Part shown: piece by piece, positions 24,941 to 32,834 of the stretch | Layout: every line of letters starts with the position of its first letter | Numbering within the stretch: the stretch's first letter is position 1 | Source: CAZQHK01 sp964593455 | GTDB lineage: Bacteria > Muiribacteriota > CAYSPT01 | Length of the DNA stretch: 64,000 nt | Assembly (NCBI GenBank): GCA_964593455.1 | Contig: CAZQHK010000020.1 | Location: forward strand, 19,973-83,972 | Direction: 5' to 3' | The notes under the pieces: generated by a model | Told to the model about the DNA's origin: nothing | Databases searched by the model: none | The model's input: only the letters and a program-made list of their open reading frames with translations | Program-made: the position numbers and the translations under genes

Positions 24941-26082
24941 AGTTTTGCCACTTTCACAACCGGTAAAGTAAAGAAAAATGTCGAGCCTTGACCGGGCTCT
25001 GTATCAACCCATATCCGGCCGCCGTGCTGTTGTACAATCCTTTTACATAAAGCCAGACCGATACCGGTTCCCGGATATTCCGTGCGGCTGTGCAAACGTT
25101 GAAAGATCACGAAGATCCGCTCGGCAGACTCAGGCTCCAGGCCGATACCGTTGTCGGCCACAGAAAACACCCAGTACTCTTCTTCTTCCCGGACCGATAT
25201 ATGAATCCGGGGATTCTCTTCGCTGCGGTACTTGAGAGCGTTACCTATCAGGTTTTGAAACAGCTGAACAAGCTGTGACTGATCAGCCTGTACGATTGGA
25301 AGTGGATCGAAGGTAATAACAGCGCTATTGTCGCCTATAGCCAGCCCGAGGTTATTCAGCGTCTGATCAATTACCAGGTTACAATCTACCGGTTCGAACT
25401 TTTCTCCCTGCCGCCTGAGCTGGGAATAAATCAGCAGATCGTTGATCATGGTCTGCATCCGGTATGCTCCGTCCACGGCAAAGGCAATAAAATCATCCGC
25501 GTCCTGCCCGAGCTGGCCGCCGTACCGTTTGGCTAAAAGCTGCACGTAGCTGGCCACCATCCTCAACGGTTCCTGTAGATCGTGAGAGGCAATATAGGCA
25601 AACTGCTCCAATTCTTTGTTGGAACGGGCCAGTTCTTTTGACAACCGGTCCAATTCCCGGTTTTTTTGTTTGAGATCTTCGTCGCTCGCCTTGCGGTCCC
25701 CGATATCCCGAGCGATGGAGAGGATAACTCTTTGGGCATCAAGTAAAAGTCTGTGCGAGCTTATCTCAACCGGAATTCCGGAGCCATCCCGTGCGGTGAG
25801 TATCGCTTCAAAGGTGATCCGTTCTTTATCCCAGAGCTCATCCACAACACCCGGACCGTTCTCGATACCGCCTGGCGACAGGATGTCACGCAGTGACATG
25901 CTCAGCAGTTCTTCCCTGCTGTATCCCAGACGGCGGCAGGCAGTTTCATTTACCTCGATAAACATCCCCTGAGTTCCATCGGGAGACACCGTGTGCAGGA
26001 AGATGGAATCGCTCGCCGCGCTGAAGAGCAGCTTGAAAATCTCTTCCTGCTTATCGAGGGGATTTCCGTGCGCTATGTCCAT
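24937..26082 (-). CDS. PAS-domain sensor histidine kinase
   Basis: 381 residues, cytoplasmic. One PAS domain (about 10-130), a coiled coil, HisKA with YIASHDLQEPLRMV (the SHDLQEP variant of phytochrome-like kinases), and HATPase_c with NLIGNALKYR, DNGIGLE and GTGIGLALCK. The PAS ligand is not evident. It is cotranscribed between a receiver and the hybrid kinase, with start/stop overlaps, so it likely phosphorylates one or both. GAGGA lies seven bases before the ATG. Confidence 0.95.
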   Translation of the reverse strand: MDIAHGNPLDKQEEIFKLLFSAASDSIFLHTVSPDGTQGMFIEVNETACRRLGYSREELLSMSLRDILSPGGIENGPGVVDELWDKERITFEAILTARDGSGIPVEISSHRLLLDAQRVILSIARDIGDRKASDEDLKQKNRELDRLSKELARSNKELEQFAYIASHDLQEPLRMVASYVQLLAKRYGGQLGQDADDFIAFAVDGAYRMQTMINDLLIYSQLRRQGEKFEPVDCNLVIDQTLNNLGLAIGDNSAVITFDPLPIVQADQSQLVQLFQNLIGNALKYRSEENPRIHISVREEEEYWVFSVADNGIGLEPESAERIFVIFQRLHSRTEYPGTGIGLALCKRIVQQHGGRIWVDTEPGQGSTFFFTLPVVKVAKL

Positions 26083-26092
26083 TACGTAATCC

Positions 26093-26497
26093 TCAATCCG
26101 GTAGTTTGTCTGATTCGAGAATCTTCTTGACCCGCGACATCAGTTCCTCCCGGTTGACTGGCTTGACCAGATAATCGGTAGCTCCTTTTTGGATCGCTTC
26201 GATCACAGTATCCGCGTCACGTTTCACCGTCAGCATCAACACCGGTACCCGGGCCACTCGTTTATCGCGGGACGCCCGTATATGATGCAAAACTTCCATT
26301 CCGTCCATTCCCGGCATCTGGATGTCAAGCAGCACCAGGCGGGGATGTTCGCGTTCAATCAGTTCTAACCCGGCTTTTCCGGTGTCTGCAGCGAGAATCT
26401 CCACCTGGTGGTTTTTATAGAACTTCCGGATTGTTGACATAACCAGGCTGAGAATATCAGGGTCATCATCGACAATTACGATCTTACCCGTTACCAT
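26093..26497 (-). CDS. Single-domain response regulator
   Basis: 134-residue receiver: IVDDDPD acidic pocket, LVLLDIQMPGMDGME with the phosphoacceptor Asp, a Thr switch (LMLTVK) and YLVKPVN with the Lys. No output domain, so it acts by protein contact or as a shuttle. GGGAGGG lies six bases before the ATG, inside the end of the preceding methyltransferase gene. It heads the two-kinase series. Confidence 0.93.
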   Translation of the reverse strand: MVTGKIVIVDDDPDILSLVMSTIRKFYKNHQVEILAADTGKAGLELIEREHPRLVLLDIQMPGMDGMEVLHHIRASRDKRVARVPVLMLTVKRDADTVIEAIQKGATDYLVKPVNREELMSRVKKILESDKLPD

Positions 26498-27266
26498 TTC
26501 GAACCCTCCCCGCCGCCCATTTAATAATTTTCCGCATCATAGCAAGCTCTTGCATATCAAGGCCTGTTCGATCGAAGATGGTCCTGATACGACGCATGGT
26601 GAGCTTGACACTGGTACACTTTTCGAGGTCAAGGCCTTGGACCAAGTCTTCCCAGTAATTATACATTATTTCCATTTCATGACGGGGAAGCAAAGAGCGT
26701 TCAACCTCTTTCATCCGATAAAATTTATCAGACATTAGCAGCTTGCGCAACTCGTAGGCGAAAACCGTCACCGAGTGAGACAGGTTCATGGAAGGAGAGA
26801 TAGGCGAAGTGGGGATATGCGCAGCCAACTGACACCGGTCGAATTCATCGGCGGACAGACCCGAAACCTCGTTTCCGAATACAAATGCCACCTCCCCGGT
26901 TTTGAGCTGTTTAGCCGCCAGGCTGGCCGCCGTGTCGGGTGTATCCGATATATGGCGATTCCGGCCAGAACGTCGCGATGCAGCGATGGCCAAGCTGACC
27001 GTCGACAATGCTTCATCCAAGGTGTCATGAACCTGGGCTCCCAGGAGCACATCATTGTTGCCGGCTGCCATCATCCGCGCTTCTTCCGAACGGTAATCGC
27101 ACGGGTCGACCAGGACCAGACGGTTAAACCCCATGTTGGTGAGTGTCCGGGCAGTAGAGCCCACATTGCCGCCATAAAGCGGCTTGACCAGAATAAAGAG
27201 CACCTTATGCCGGATTGTTTCTAAAATACCGGTCTCCCTTTTTTCACGCTCGGCATTATCTGACAC
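26484..27266 (-). CDS. TrmJ-like SpoU-family 2'-O-methyltransferase
   Basis: 260 residues. SPOUT-fold SAM-dependent RNA methyltransferase: VKPLYGGNVGSTARTLTNMG at the N-terminus, FGNEVSGLS in the knot, and ISPSMNLSHSV for cofactor binding. A helical C-terminal extension resembles TrmJ (tRNA position 32). Other RNA targets cannot be excluded. It starts on GTG after GGGAG and overlaps the radical SAM gene by 11 bases. Confidence 0.9.
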   Translation of the reverse strand: MSDNAEREKRETGILETIRHKVLFILVKPLYGGNVGSTARTLTNMGFNRLVLVDPCDYRSEEARMMAAGNNDVLLGAQVHDTLDEALSTVSLAIAASRRSGRNRHISDTPDTAASLAAKQLKTGEVAFVFGNEVSGLSADEFDRCQLAAHIPTSPISPSMNLSHSVTVFAYELRKLLMSDKFYRMKEVERSLLPRHEMEIMYNYWEDLVQGLDLEKCTSVKLTMRRIRTIFDRTGLDMQELAMMRKIIKWAAGRVRNGNG

Positions 27267-27861
27267 GAAGTTTTACTCCCAATTCATTTGCCAGAGCCCG
27301 GCAGCGGTGGATGTCGATACTTCCCTCATCTACAACCGTGACCATTACTTCCGGAACGAGATCCCTGGCTCGCCGGATAAATTCAACAATCGATCGAAAC
27401 GTCCCCGAGCCAAACCGCGGTGAACAGAGCTGATTGTATGTCGCCTTGTCGGCTGCGTTGAGACTAACCGATATGACATCCATACATGATGCCAGGTTAT
27501 CCAGGGACTCCTGACCCGACAGGAGTAACAGATGGCCGTTGGTATTAAGCCGTATCCGGAAGGCTCCTTTCGACTTTAAATACCGAGCCACTTGTATCAT
27601 TACTTCAGAACGCAGGGTCGGCTCGCCGTAGCCGCAAAACACAAATTCCCGGAAAGTCGATACCGGGCGTCCAGTCTCTTTCAAGAACAATTCTAAATCT
27701 TGTATTACCTGCTCGGCTGTGGGCTCTTGATCCAGCTTGAGATCGAATTGACCTAACGTATAGATGCCCCTAGTCTTGGCACAAAAAACACACCGACACG
27801 TGCACCGGTTGGTCAGGTTAATATACACCGCCTCGGGACGGTACTCATAGACGAGTGTCAA
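27256..27861 (-). CDS. Radical SAM protein, TatD-associated type
   Basis: 201 residues, a short radical SAM domain. The N-terminal NLTNRCTCRCVFC gives the CxxxCxxC iron-sulfur ligands (with an extra Cys), followed by FCGYGEPTLR (GGE-like motif) and RLNTNGH. This layout matches the small 'TatD family-associated' radical SAM proteins of unknown reaction, although no tatD gene is in the window. It starts on TTG overlapping the coaE stop (TTGA); no better start exists. Confidence 0.85.
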   Translation of the reverse strand: MTLVYEYRPEAVYINLTNRCTCRCVFCAKTRGIYTLGQFDLKLDQEPTAEQVIQDLELFLKETGRPVSTFREFVFCGYGEPTLRSEVMIQVARYLKSKGAFRIRLNTNGHLLLLSGQESLDNLASCMDVISVSLNAADKATYNQLCSPRFGSGTFRSIVEFIRRARDLVPEVMVTVVDEGSIDIHRCRALANELGVKLRVR

Positions 27862-28475
27862 TGATATTCTTTCAGTTTATCCCAAATCTGGTCGACCTGG
27901 CACCGGGTCTCCTTGAACGAGCCCGAATTGTCTATCACATAATCGGCCAATTCCAGCTTCGCTTTCCAGGGAAGCTGGGCGTCAAGCCGCTTCAGGATAT
28001 CGTTAATATCTAAATTATCCCGGTTGCGGAGCCGCTCGATCTGCTGCTCTACCGGCAGGTAGACCACGATTATCCGATTGCAGCACGTATGAGTGCCTGT
28101 TTCCACCAGAACAGCCGCTTCTATCATCACCAGAGATATTCCATCCGACCTGAGTTGTTGCATTTCTTGTTTGACTTGCTTAATCAAGCGAGGATGCACG
28201 ATATTTTCAAGCTTACGGCGAGCTTCCGGGTTACCAAACACAATATCACCCAGAAGTTTCCTGTTGATCAAGCCTTCTTCGCTCAGGATACCCCGTCCGA
28301 AACATTTGACCAGTTGATTATACGCCGGACACCCGGCTTCTATGACCAGGTGCCCGGCTTTATCGGCATCTATAACGGAGGTCCCAAGTTCCTGAAACAT
28401 GGCTGCTACCGTTGATTTACCGCTGGCGATACCACCAGTAAGTCCTATTTTGAAGAATTTCTTCAGCCCCCTCAT
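27858..28475 (-). CDS. coaE: Dephospho-CoA kinase
   Basis: 205 residues. It performs the last step of coenzyme A synthesis, 3'-phosphorylation of dephospho-CoA. GLTGGIASGKSTV (P-loop), IDADKAGH, HPRLIK and the lid Arg in RLRNRDNL are present. It is in a run of overlapping genes with the radical SAM protein and TrmJ-like enzyme. No strong ribosome site is seen before the ATG. Confidence 0.96.
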   Translation of the reverse strand: MRGLKKFFKIGLTGGIASGKSTVAAMFQELGTSVIDADKAGHLVIEAGCPAYNQLVKCFGRGILSEEGLINRKLLGDIVFGNPEARRKLENIVHPRLIKQVKQEMQQLRSDGISLVMIEAAVLVETGTHTCCNRIIVVYLPVEQQIERLRNRDNLDINDILKRLDAQLPWKAKLELADYVIDNSGSFKETRCQVDQIWDKLKEYH

Positions 28476-28487
28476 GTTTTGTCGGTC

Positions 28488-29096
28488 TTAACTCTCTGCC
28501 CCAGCGGACTCGGCCTCCTCGTTCGCCGCCGGTTGTTCTTCCGGCTTCTGCAGCCTGAAGGCGGACAACGCTCCACGCAACTCTTCGAGTTGCCCGTTTA
28601 AGTCCGCCAACTGTTTTTTGTCCATAGCTTTTTCCAGAACTTCGAAACGTTCGACAACCGTGATCAGGTTGCCCTGGAGTGTCCGGGCCATGGCATTGAA
28701 AGCGTCAGCCAGGTTGCTAAGATGGTCTCCTTTTCTCAGCTTGGTCTGAATGTACAGATCGCCACCCGCGATATCGCGCATACACCGCTCCAGTTTAAAA
28801 GCGGGGCCGGCTATTTGATGAGAGAAGATGATACCCACCATGATGATCACTACGAGATCCACAATGATTAGCAGAAAAATTTTGCTCTTCATCTCAGAAA
28901 AAACACGATGAATTATATCGTCGAGTTCCTCGCTCCTAAATCCCTTCTCTTCCAGCACCTTGGCTTTGAAGAATTGCGTAAGGATGTAGACGTTAAAAAC
29001 CGTAATAATTGTCACCAGAAAGAATAGTAGCATTATGACCAGGATTAGCTTTGTCTGCATTCCTTTCATGATGAAATATGTTTTTCGCTGCCTCAT
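28488..29096 (-). CDS. HAMP-domain membrane protein without output domain
   Basis: 202 residues. Two transmembrane helices (about 16-38 and 74-96) enclose a small periplasmic loop; then a HAMP domain (about 97-145: GPAFKLERCMRDIAGGDL, then LADAFNAMA), a coiled coil and an acidic Glu/Ala tail. Similar proteins resemble truncated chemoreceptors or kinases. It may transmit a signal to a soluble partner such as one of the nearby cytoplasmic kinases. AAGGAGG favours the second in-frame ATG, chosen here. Confidence 0.8.
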   Translation of the reverse strand: MRQRKTYFIMKGMQTKLILVIMLLFFLVTIITVFNVYILTQFFKAKVLEEKGFRSEELDDIIHRVFSEMKSKIFLLIIVDLVVIIMVGIIFSHQIAGPAFKLERCMRDIAGGDLYIQTKLRKGDHLSNLADAFNAMARTLQGNLITVVERFEVLEKAMDKKQLADLNGQLEELRGALSAFRLQKPEEQPAANEEAESAGAES

Positions 29097-29193
29097 ATCC
29101 ATTCCTCCTTACATTCACATACTATAACGTATATAATCCGGGTTGCACGACCGAACCGTCGTCGACCGGGCAAATTATTGATTGCCGATCCGG

Positions 29194-30213
29194 CTATTCT
29201 GTCTTTTCTTCCACCTCGCTTTCACGAAGTAACATAGCCGCTTCTTCAGGCACGGTAGGATTGATGAAAAAACCCGAACCCCATTCGAAACCTGCGTCTT
29301 TTGTCAGTTTAGGAATAAGTTCAAAATGCCAGTGATAATGGTCAATATGTTCCTGGTCAAAGGTAGATGAATGAAGAAATAGATTGAACGGTGGTTCATC
29401 AAGTATCCTGACCAGTTTAAGAATGGTAGCCCTCAGAATCAGGGCCAGGCCCCGCACTTCGTCTTCATTGATATTGTCAAAATGCGAGTTGTGATTTTTA
29501 GGTAAAATCCAAATTTCGTACGGGAAACGTGACGCGAACGGGCAAAAAGCCAAAAAATCATGTGTTTCCGCCACCAACCGGACCCCGTCATCAAGTTCCT
29601 GCGAGACCATGTCACAGTACACACACCGTTCCTTGTAATCGTAGTACAGTTCGGCTCCCTCGAGCTCCTCCTGAACCCGTTTGGGAACGATAGGAAGACC
29701 GACGATATGCGAGTGCGGATGATGGAGAAAGGCGCCGGCAGTCACACCATGGTTCTTGGTGACCATGACGTATTTTATCCTGCTATCCTGCTTCAACTCA
29801 TTTATTCTCGAGCGGTAGATAGCGATAATTCTCCCTATTCGTTCGGCGGTGATGTCCCCCCATTCCTGACGGTGACAGGGAGTTTCCAATACCAGTTCGT
29901 GCGCCCCCGTGGCCCTCATGGCATCGAACATTCCCACTCCGTATTTTTTCATTGGTTCCGCCGGGTCGAGAATGGGTTCTTTGTCTGGAACTACCCGTAT
30001 GTCCCAGCCTTGTTCGTTTGGATTACTACCGGCTTTCCGGCAGGAAAAAATCTCGGGTGGTGTCATGTATTCACGTCCTTCGCAAAAAGGACAGTTCTCC
30101 TGATCATCAGGTATTTCCGTATGGTTGGAGATAAACTGATGAGGTCTTTGATTACGTTCCGTGGATATGATGACCCACCGCTGCGTCGCCGGATCTTTTC
30201 TAAGCTCACGCAT
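29194..30213 (-). CDS. GalT-like nucleotidyltransferase with HPHSH active site
   Basis: 339 residues, galactose-1-phosphate uridylyltransferase family. Zinc-site CPFC and CVYC pairs and the active-site block HHPHSHIVG are visible. Family members normally have HPHxQ: the middle His forms the nucleotidyl-enzyme and the Gln holds its phosphate. Here the Gln is His, as in HIT-family hydrolases. Activity could be altered, for example ADP-sugar phosphorylase or hydrolase; this is inference. The start lies just past the glgA stop with AGAGGA upstream. The other copy in the operon keeps the Gln. Confidence 0.85.
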   Translation of the reverse strand: MRELRKDPATQRWVIISTERNQRPHQFISNHTEIPDDQENCPFCEGREYMTPPEIFSCRKAGSNPNEQGWDIRVVPDKEPILDPAEPMKKYGVGMFDAMRATGAHELVLETPCHRQEWGDITAERIGRIIAIYRSRINELKQDSRIKYVMVTKNHGVTAGAFLHHPHSHIVGLPIVPKRVQEELEGAELYYDYKERCVYCDMVSQELDDGVRLVAETHDFLAFCPFASRFPYEIWILPKNHNSHFDNINEDEVRGLALILRATILKLVRILDEPPFNLFLHSSTFDQEHIDHYHWHFELIPKLTKDAGFEWGSGFFINPTVPEEAAMLLRESEVEEKTE

Positions 30214-30217
30214 CAGA

Positions 30218-31648
30218 TTATTCCTCTCCGCCCTCCACGGCTCCAAGACTCGAATACAGGTTAACATATTCTGAGGCGGAACGTCCCCATGAATGGTCTT
30301 CCTGCATACCGCGGACAGCTATATCCCGCCATGTTTCTCTTTTCCGGTAAACCGTAATAGCCCGATCAACAGCGTCAAGCAAGGCACGAGGAGAATACTC
30401 GGCAAAAGAAAATCCGTTTCCCGAACCGTCGACAGGATTATAATTGTGGATTGTCTCGGCCAACCCGCCACAACGTCTTACTACCGGCACCGATCCATAT
30501 CTGAGAGCCATCAACTGTCCCAATCCACCTGGTTCAAAACGCGACGGCATGAGGAACATATCCGAACCGGCATAGATCAATTTGGCTAGTGCGTCATCAT
30601 AACTTATTTTGACAGCGAGTTTCCCCGGGAAGGTCCTGGCGGCAGCTGACAGGAACGCCTCATACTGAGGTTCACCTGATCCGAGAACCACCAGTTGAAG
30701 CTCCCGAGCCATCAGTTCCTTCATAACCGAACGTAAAAGATCGAATCCTTTTTGCTCCGCCAGCCGCGAAACCATCCCGATAAGCGGCGCGGAGGATTCG
30801 GGCAGACCAAACAATTGCTGTAGCCGCTTTTTGTTGACAGACCGGCGGTCAAAGCTGTTCCAGGAGAAACGGGCGGCAATCTTCTTGTCGCGCTGGGGAT
30901 CCCATTCGGTGTAATCCAGGCCGTTGATGATACCGTGGAGGTTGTCTTTCCTGCTTCGAAGTACGCCGGCCAGACCGACTCCGTTCACCGGAGTCTGTAT
31001 TTCTTTAGCGTATTTGCTGCTGACCGTAGTCACCACATCGGAGTACATAATACCGGCTTTGATCATATTGAGTTTGCCGTAAAACTCCAGTTTTTCCGGG
31101 ACAAACAGCTTCCAATCAAGACCAGCCGTGCGCATGTAGCCGGCACTACATACTCCCTGATACTGCAGGTTGTGGATGGTAAAAACCGTTTTAATGCCGG
31201 CGAAAAACGGATCGTCGGTCAGGACTGTCTTTAGATAAACCGGAATCAACCCGGTGTGCCAGTCATGACAATGGATTATATCCGGCTTCCAGTTGAGCGT
31301 TTTTATCGTCTCCAGAACCGTTTTACAGAAAAAGATGAACCGTTCCGGATCATCTTGATATCCATATAGCTCGTCACGGTCGAAATAGCCGTAGTTGTCC
31401 GAAAAGTAAACCTGCACGCCTTTTTTGAGCCGTCGCTTCTTAATGATAGCCGTTTTGATCCCACGGTTCATGCGGATCGGGAAGTCACACACATACTCAA
31501 GCCCGCCAATTCCCCGGTAACGAGGGACGGCCAATCGTACATGCACCTTCTTTTCCAGCAAAGCCGATGGAAGACTCCCGGCAACATCGGCCAAACCTCC
31601 GGTTTTGGCAAACGGAACCGCCTCAGATGCTGCGAATAGTACCTTCAA
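30218..31648 (-). CDS. glgA: Glycogen synthase (GT5)
   Basis: 476 residues. It transfers glucose from ADP-glucose (or UDP-glucose) to glycogen. N-terminal KTGGLADVAGSLP, substrate loop HDWHTGL, GMVSRLAEQKGFD at the start of the second Rossmann domain, and the catalytic FEPGGLGQLMALRYG (E-x7-E type) are intact. The start is TTG, eight bases after GGGAGG, 4 bases beyond the preceding galT-like stop. Sandwiched between two GalT paralogs, it suggests a nucleotide-sugar/glycogen pathway. Confidence 0.95.
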   Translation of the reverse strand: MKVLFAASEAVPFAKTGGLADVAGSLPSALLEKKVHVRLAVPRYRGIGGLEYVCDFPIRMNRGIKTAIIKKRRLKKGVQVYFSDNYGYFDRDELYGYQDDPERFIFFCKTVLETIKTLNWKPDIIHCHDWHTGLIPVYLKTVLTDDPFFAGIKTVFTIHNLQYQGVCSAGYMRTAGLDWKLFVPEKLEFYGKLNMIKAGIMYSDVVTTVSSKYAKEIQTPVNGVGLAGVLRSRKDNLHGIINGLDYTEWDPQRDKKIAARFSWNSFDRRSVNKKRLQQLFGLPESSAPLIGMVSRLAEQKGFDLLRSVMKELMARELQLVVLGSGEPQYEAFLSAAARTFPGKLAVKISYDDALAKLIYAGSDMFLMPSRFEPGGLGQLMALRYGSVPVVRRCGGLAETIHNYNPVDGSGNGFSFAEYSPRALLDAVDRAITVYRKRETWRDIAVRGMQEDHSWGRSASEYVNLYSSLGAVEGGEE

Positions 31649-31652
31649 AGCT

Positions 31653-32663
31653 TCATCCTCCCGTTTCTTTGCATTTTTCCTTCAGCAGGCGGGCAGCCTG
31701 CTCTGGCTCAGTGGGATTAATATGGAACCCCGTCCCCCATTCGAATCCGGCAACCTTGACCAGACGGGGAATGATTTCTATGTGCCAGTGATAATACTTG
31801 AGCTTGGGACTATTGCACGGTGACGTGTGCAACACGTAATTGAACGATGGTTTGTCGAGTACTCGTGAGAGGCCACCCAGTATCCTTTGCAAGGTGTGGG
31901 ACAGATCTCCCACCATAGACTCTTCGATGTTTCCGAAAGACGAGTAGTGCTCTTTCGGCAGTATCCACATCTCATAGGGGAAACGGGAGGCAAAGGGAGC
32001 AAACACGACGAAGTGTTCGCTCTGGCAGACAAACCGGACACCGTCATCCAGTTCCTGCTTCAAAATATCACAAAACACACAGCGTTCTTTAAAATTATAA
32101 TAATGTTTGGAGCCCCTCATTTCTTCCTGGACCCGTTTAGGCACCACGGGAGTCGCTATAAGTTGGGAATGGGGGTGTTTCAGTGACGCACCGGCAGCCT
32201 GGCCTTCATTCTTGAAAATCAGGATATATTTGAATCTAGTGTCTCGAGTGAGATCGACATACCGGGCGCGATAAGCCCATATCACCTGTTCCGCTTGCTC
32301 CTGGGTGTAGGTGTGGAAATCTCCGGAATGTTCGGGAGTTTCGATAATGACCTCATGTGCTCCGATTCCATCCATTCGGTCGTACATACCGACACCGGAA
32401 CGGTTCAAATTCCCCTCGATCACGAGAGCGGGGAACCGGTTGGGAATCACCCTTACCCACCACTCCGGGCCATTTTCCAGGCTGCCTTCTGCTCGAAATG
32501 CCAGGATCTCCGGCGGTGTTTTTTCTTCATTTCCCGGGCAAAACGGGCATGAATCTTTTTCATTTACCGAATTGTTTTGTGAGTAGTTTTCCAGGTTACC
32601 GGTTCGCTCGGGAGCGATAATAACCCATCGTCTGGAGACAGGATCTTTTCTCAACTCCGGCAT
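31653..32663 (-). CDS. galT: Galactose-1-phosphate uridylyltransferase
   Basis: 336 residues. CPFC and CVFC zinc pairs and KHPHSQLIA, the canonical HPHxQ active site, are intact. It exchanges UMP (or AMP in ADP-sugar phosphorylase relatives) between sugar phosphates. It is clearly paralogous to the other GalT-like protein across the full length (shared ELRKDP, VPKRVQEE, ASRFPYE). GGAGGT lies five bases before the ATG. First gene of galT-glgA-galT-like. Confidence 0.92.
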   Translation of the reverse strand: MPELRKDPVSRRWVIIAPERTGNLENYSQNNSVNEKDSCPFCPGNEEKTPPEILAFRAEGSLENGPEWWVRVIPNRFPALVIEGNLNRSGVGMYDRMDGIGAHEVIIETPEHSGDFHTYTQEQAEQVIWAYRARYVDLTRDTRFKYILIFKNEGQAAGASLKHPHSQLIATPVVPKRVQEEMRGSKHYYNFKERCVFCDILKQELDDGVRFVCQSEHFVVFAPFASRFPYEMWILPKEHYSSFGNIEESMVGDLSHTLQRILGGLSRVLDKPSFNYVLHTSPCNSPKLKYYHWHIEIIPRLVKVAGFEWGTGFHINPTEPEQAARLLKEKCKETGG

Positions 32664-32686
32664 CGACAACCTCCGCTTACGATTCC

Positions 32687-32762
32687 TGAACCGACAATTA
32701 AACCAGATTAATTCATGAATCTGCGTAGCGAAGCAGAACGCTTTATAAATTAGTCGGGTTCA
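32687..32762. repeat. Imperfect inverted-repeat element upstream of galT-glgA
   Basis: TGAACCGACAATT at the left end matches AATTAGTCGGGTTCA at the right as an imperfect inverted repeat, with ATTCATGAAT and CTGCGTAGCGAAGCAG inside. The ends and internal GAAGCAG/GAACG words recall the larger element at 38954-39138. It lies in the galT leader/promoter region. Confidence 0.4.
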
Positions 32763-32834
32763 GTAGATTTCGGGACAATTTGTCATTGTAAGTGAGAGCA
32801 CCCCTGGTGTCAAGAACAGCACGATTCCAAACGA

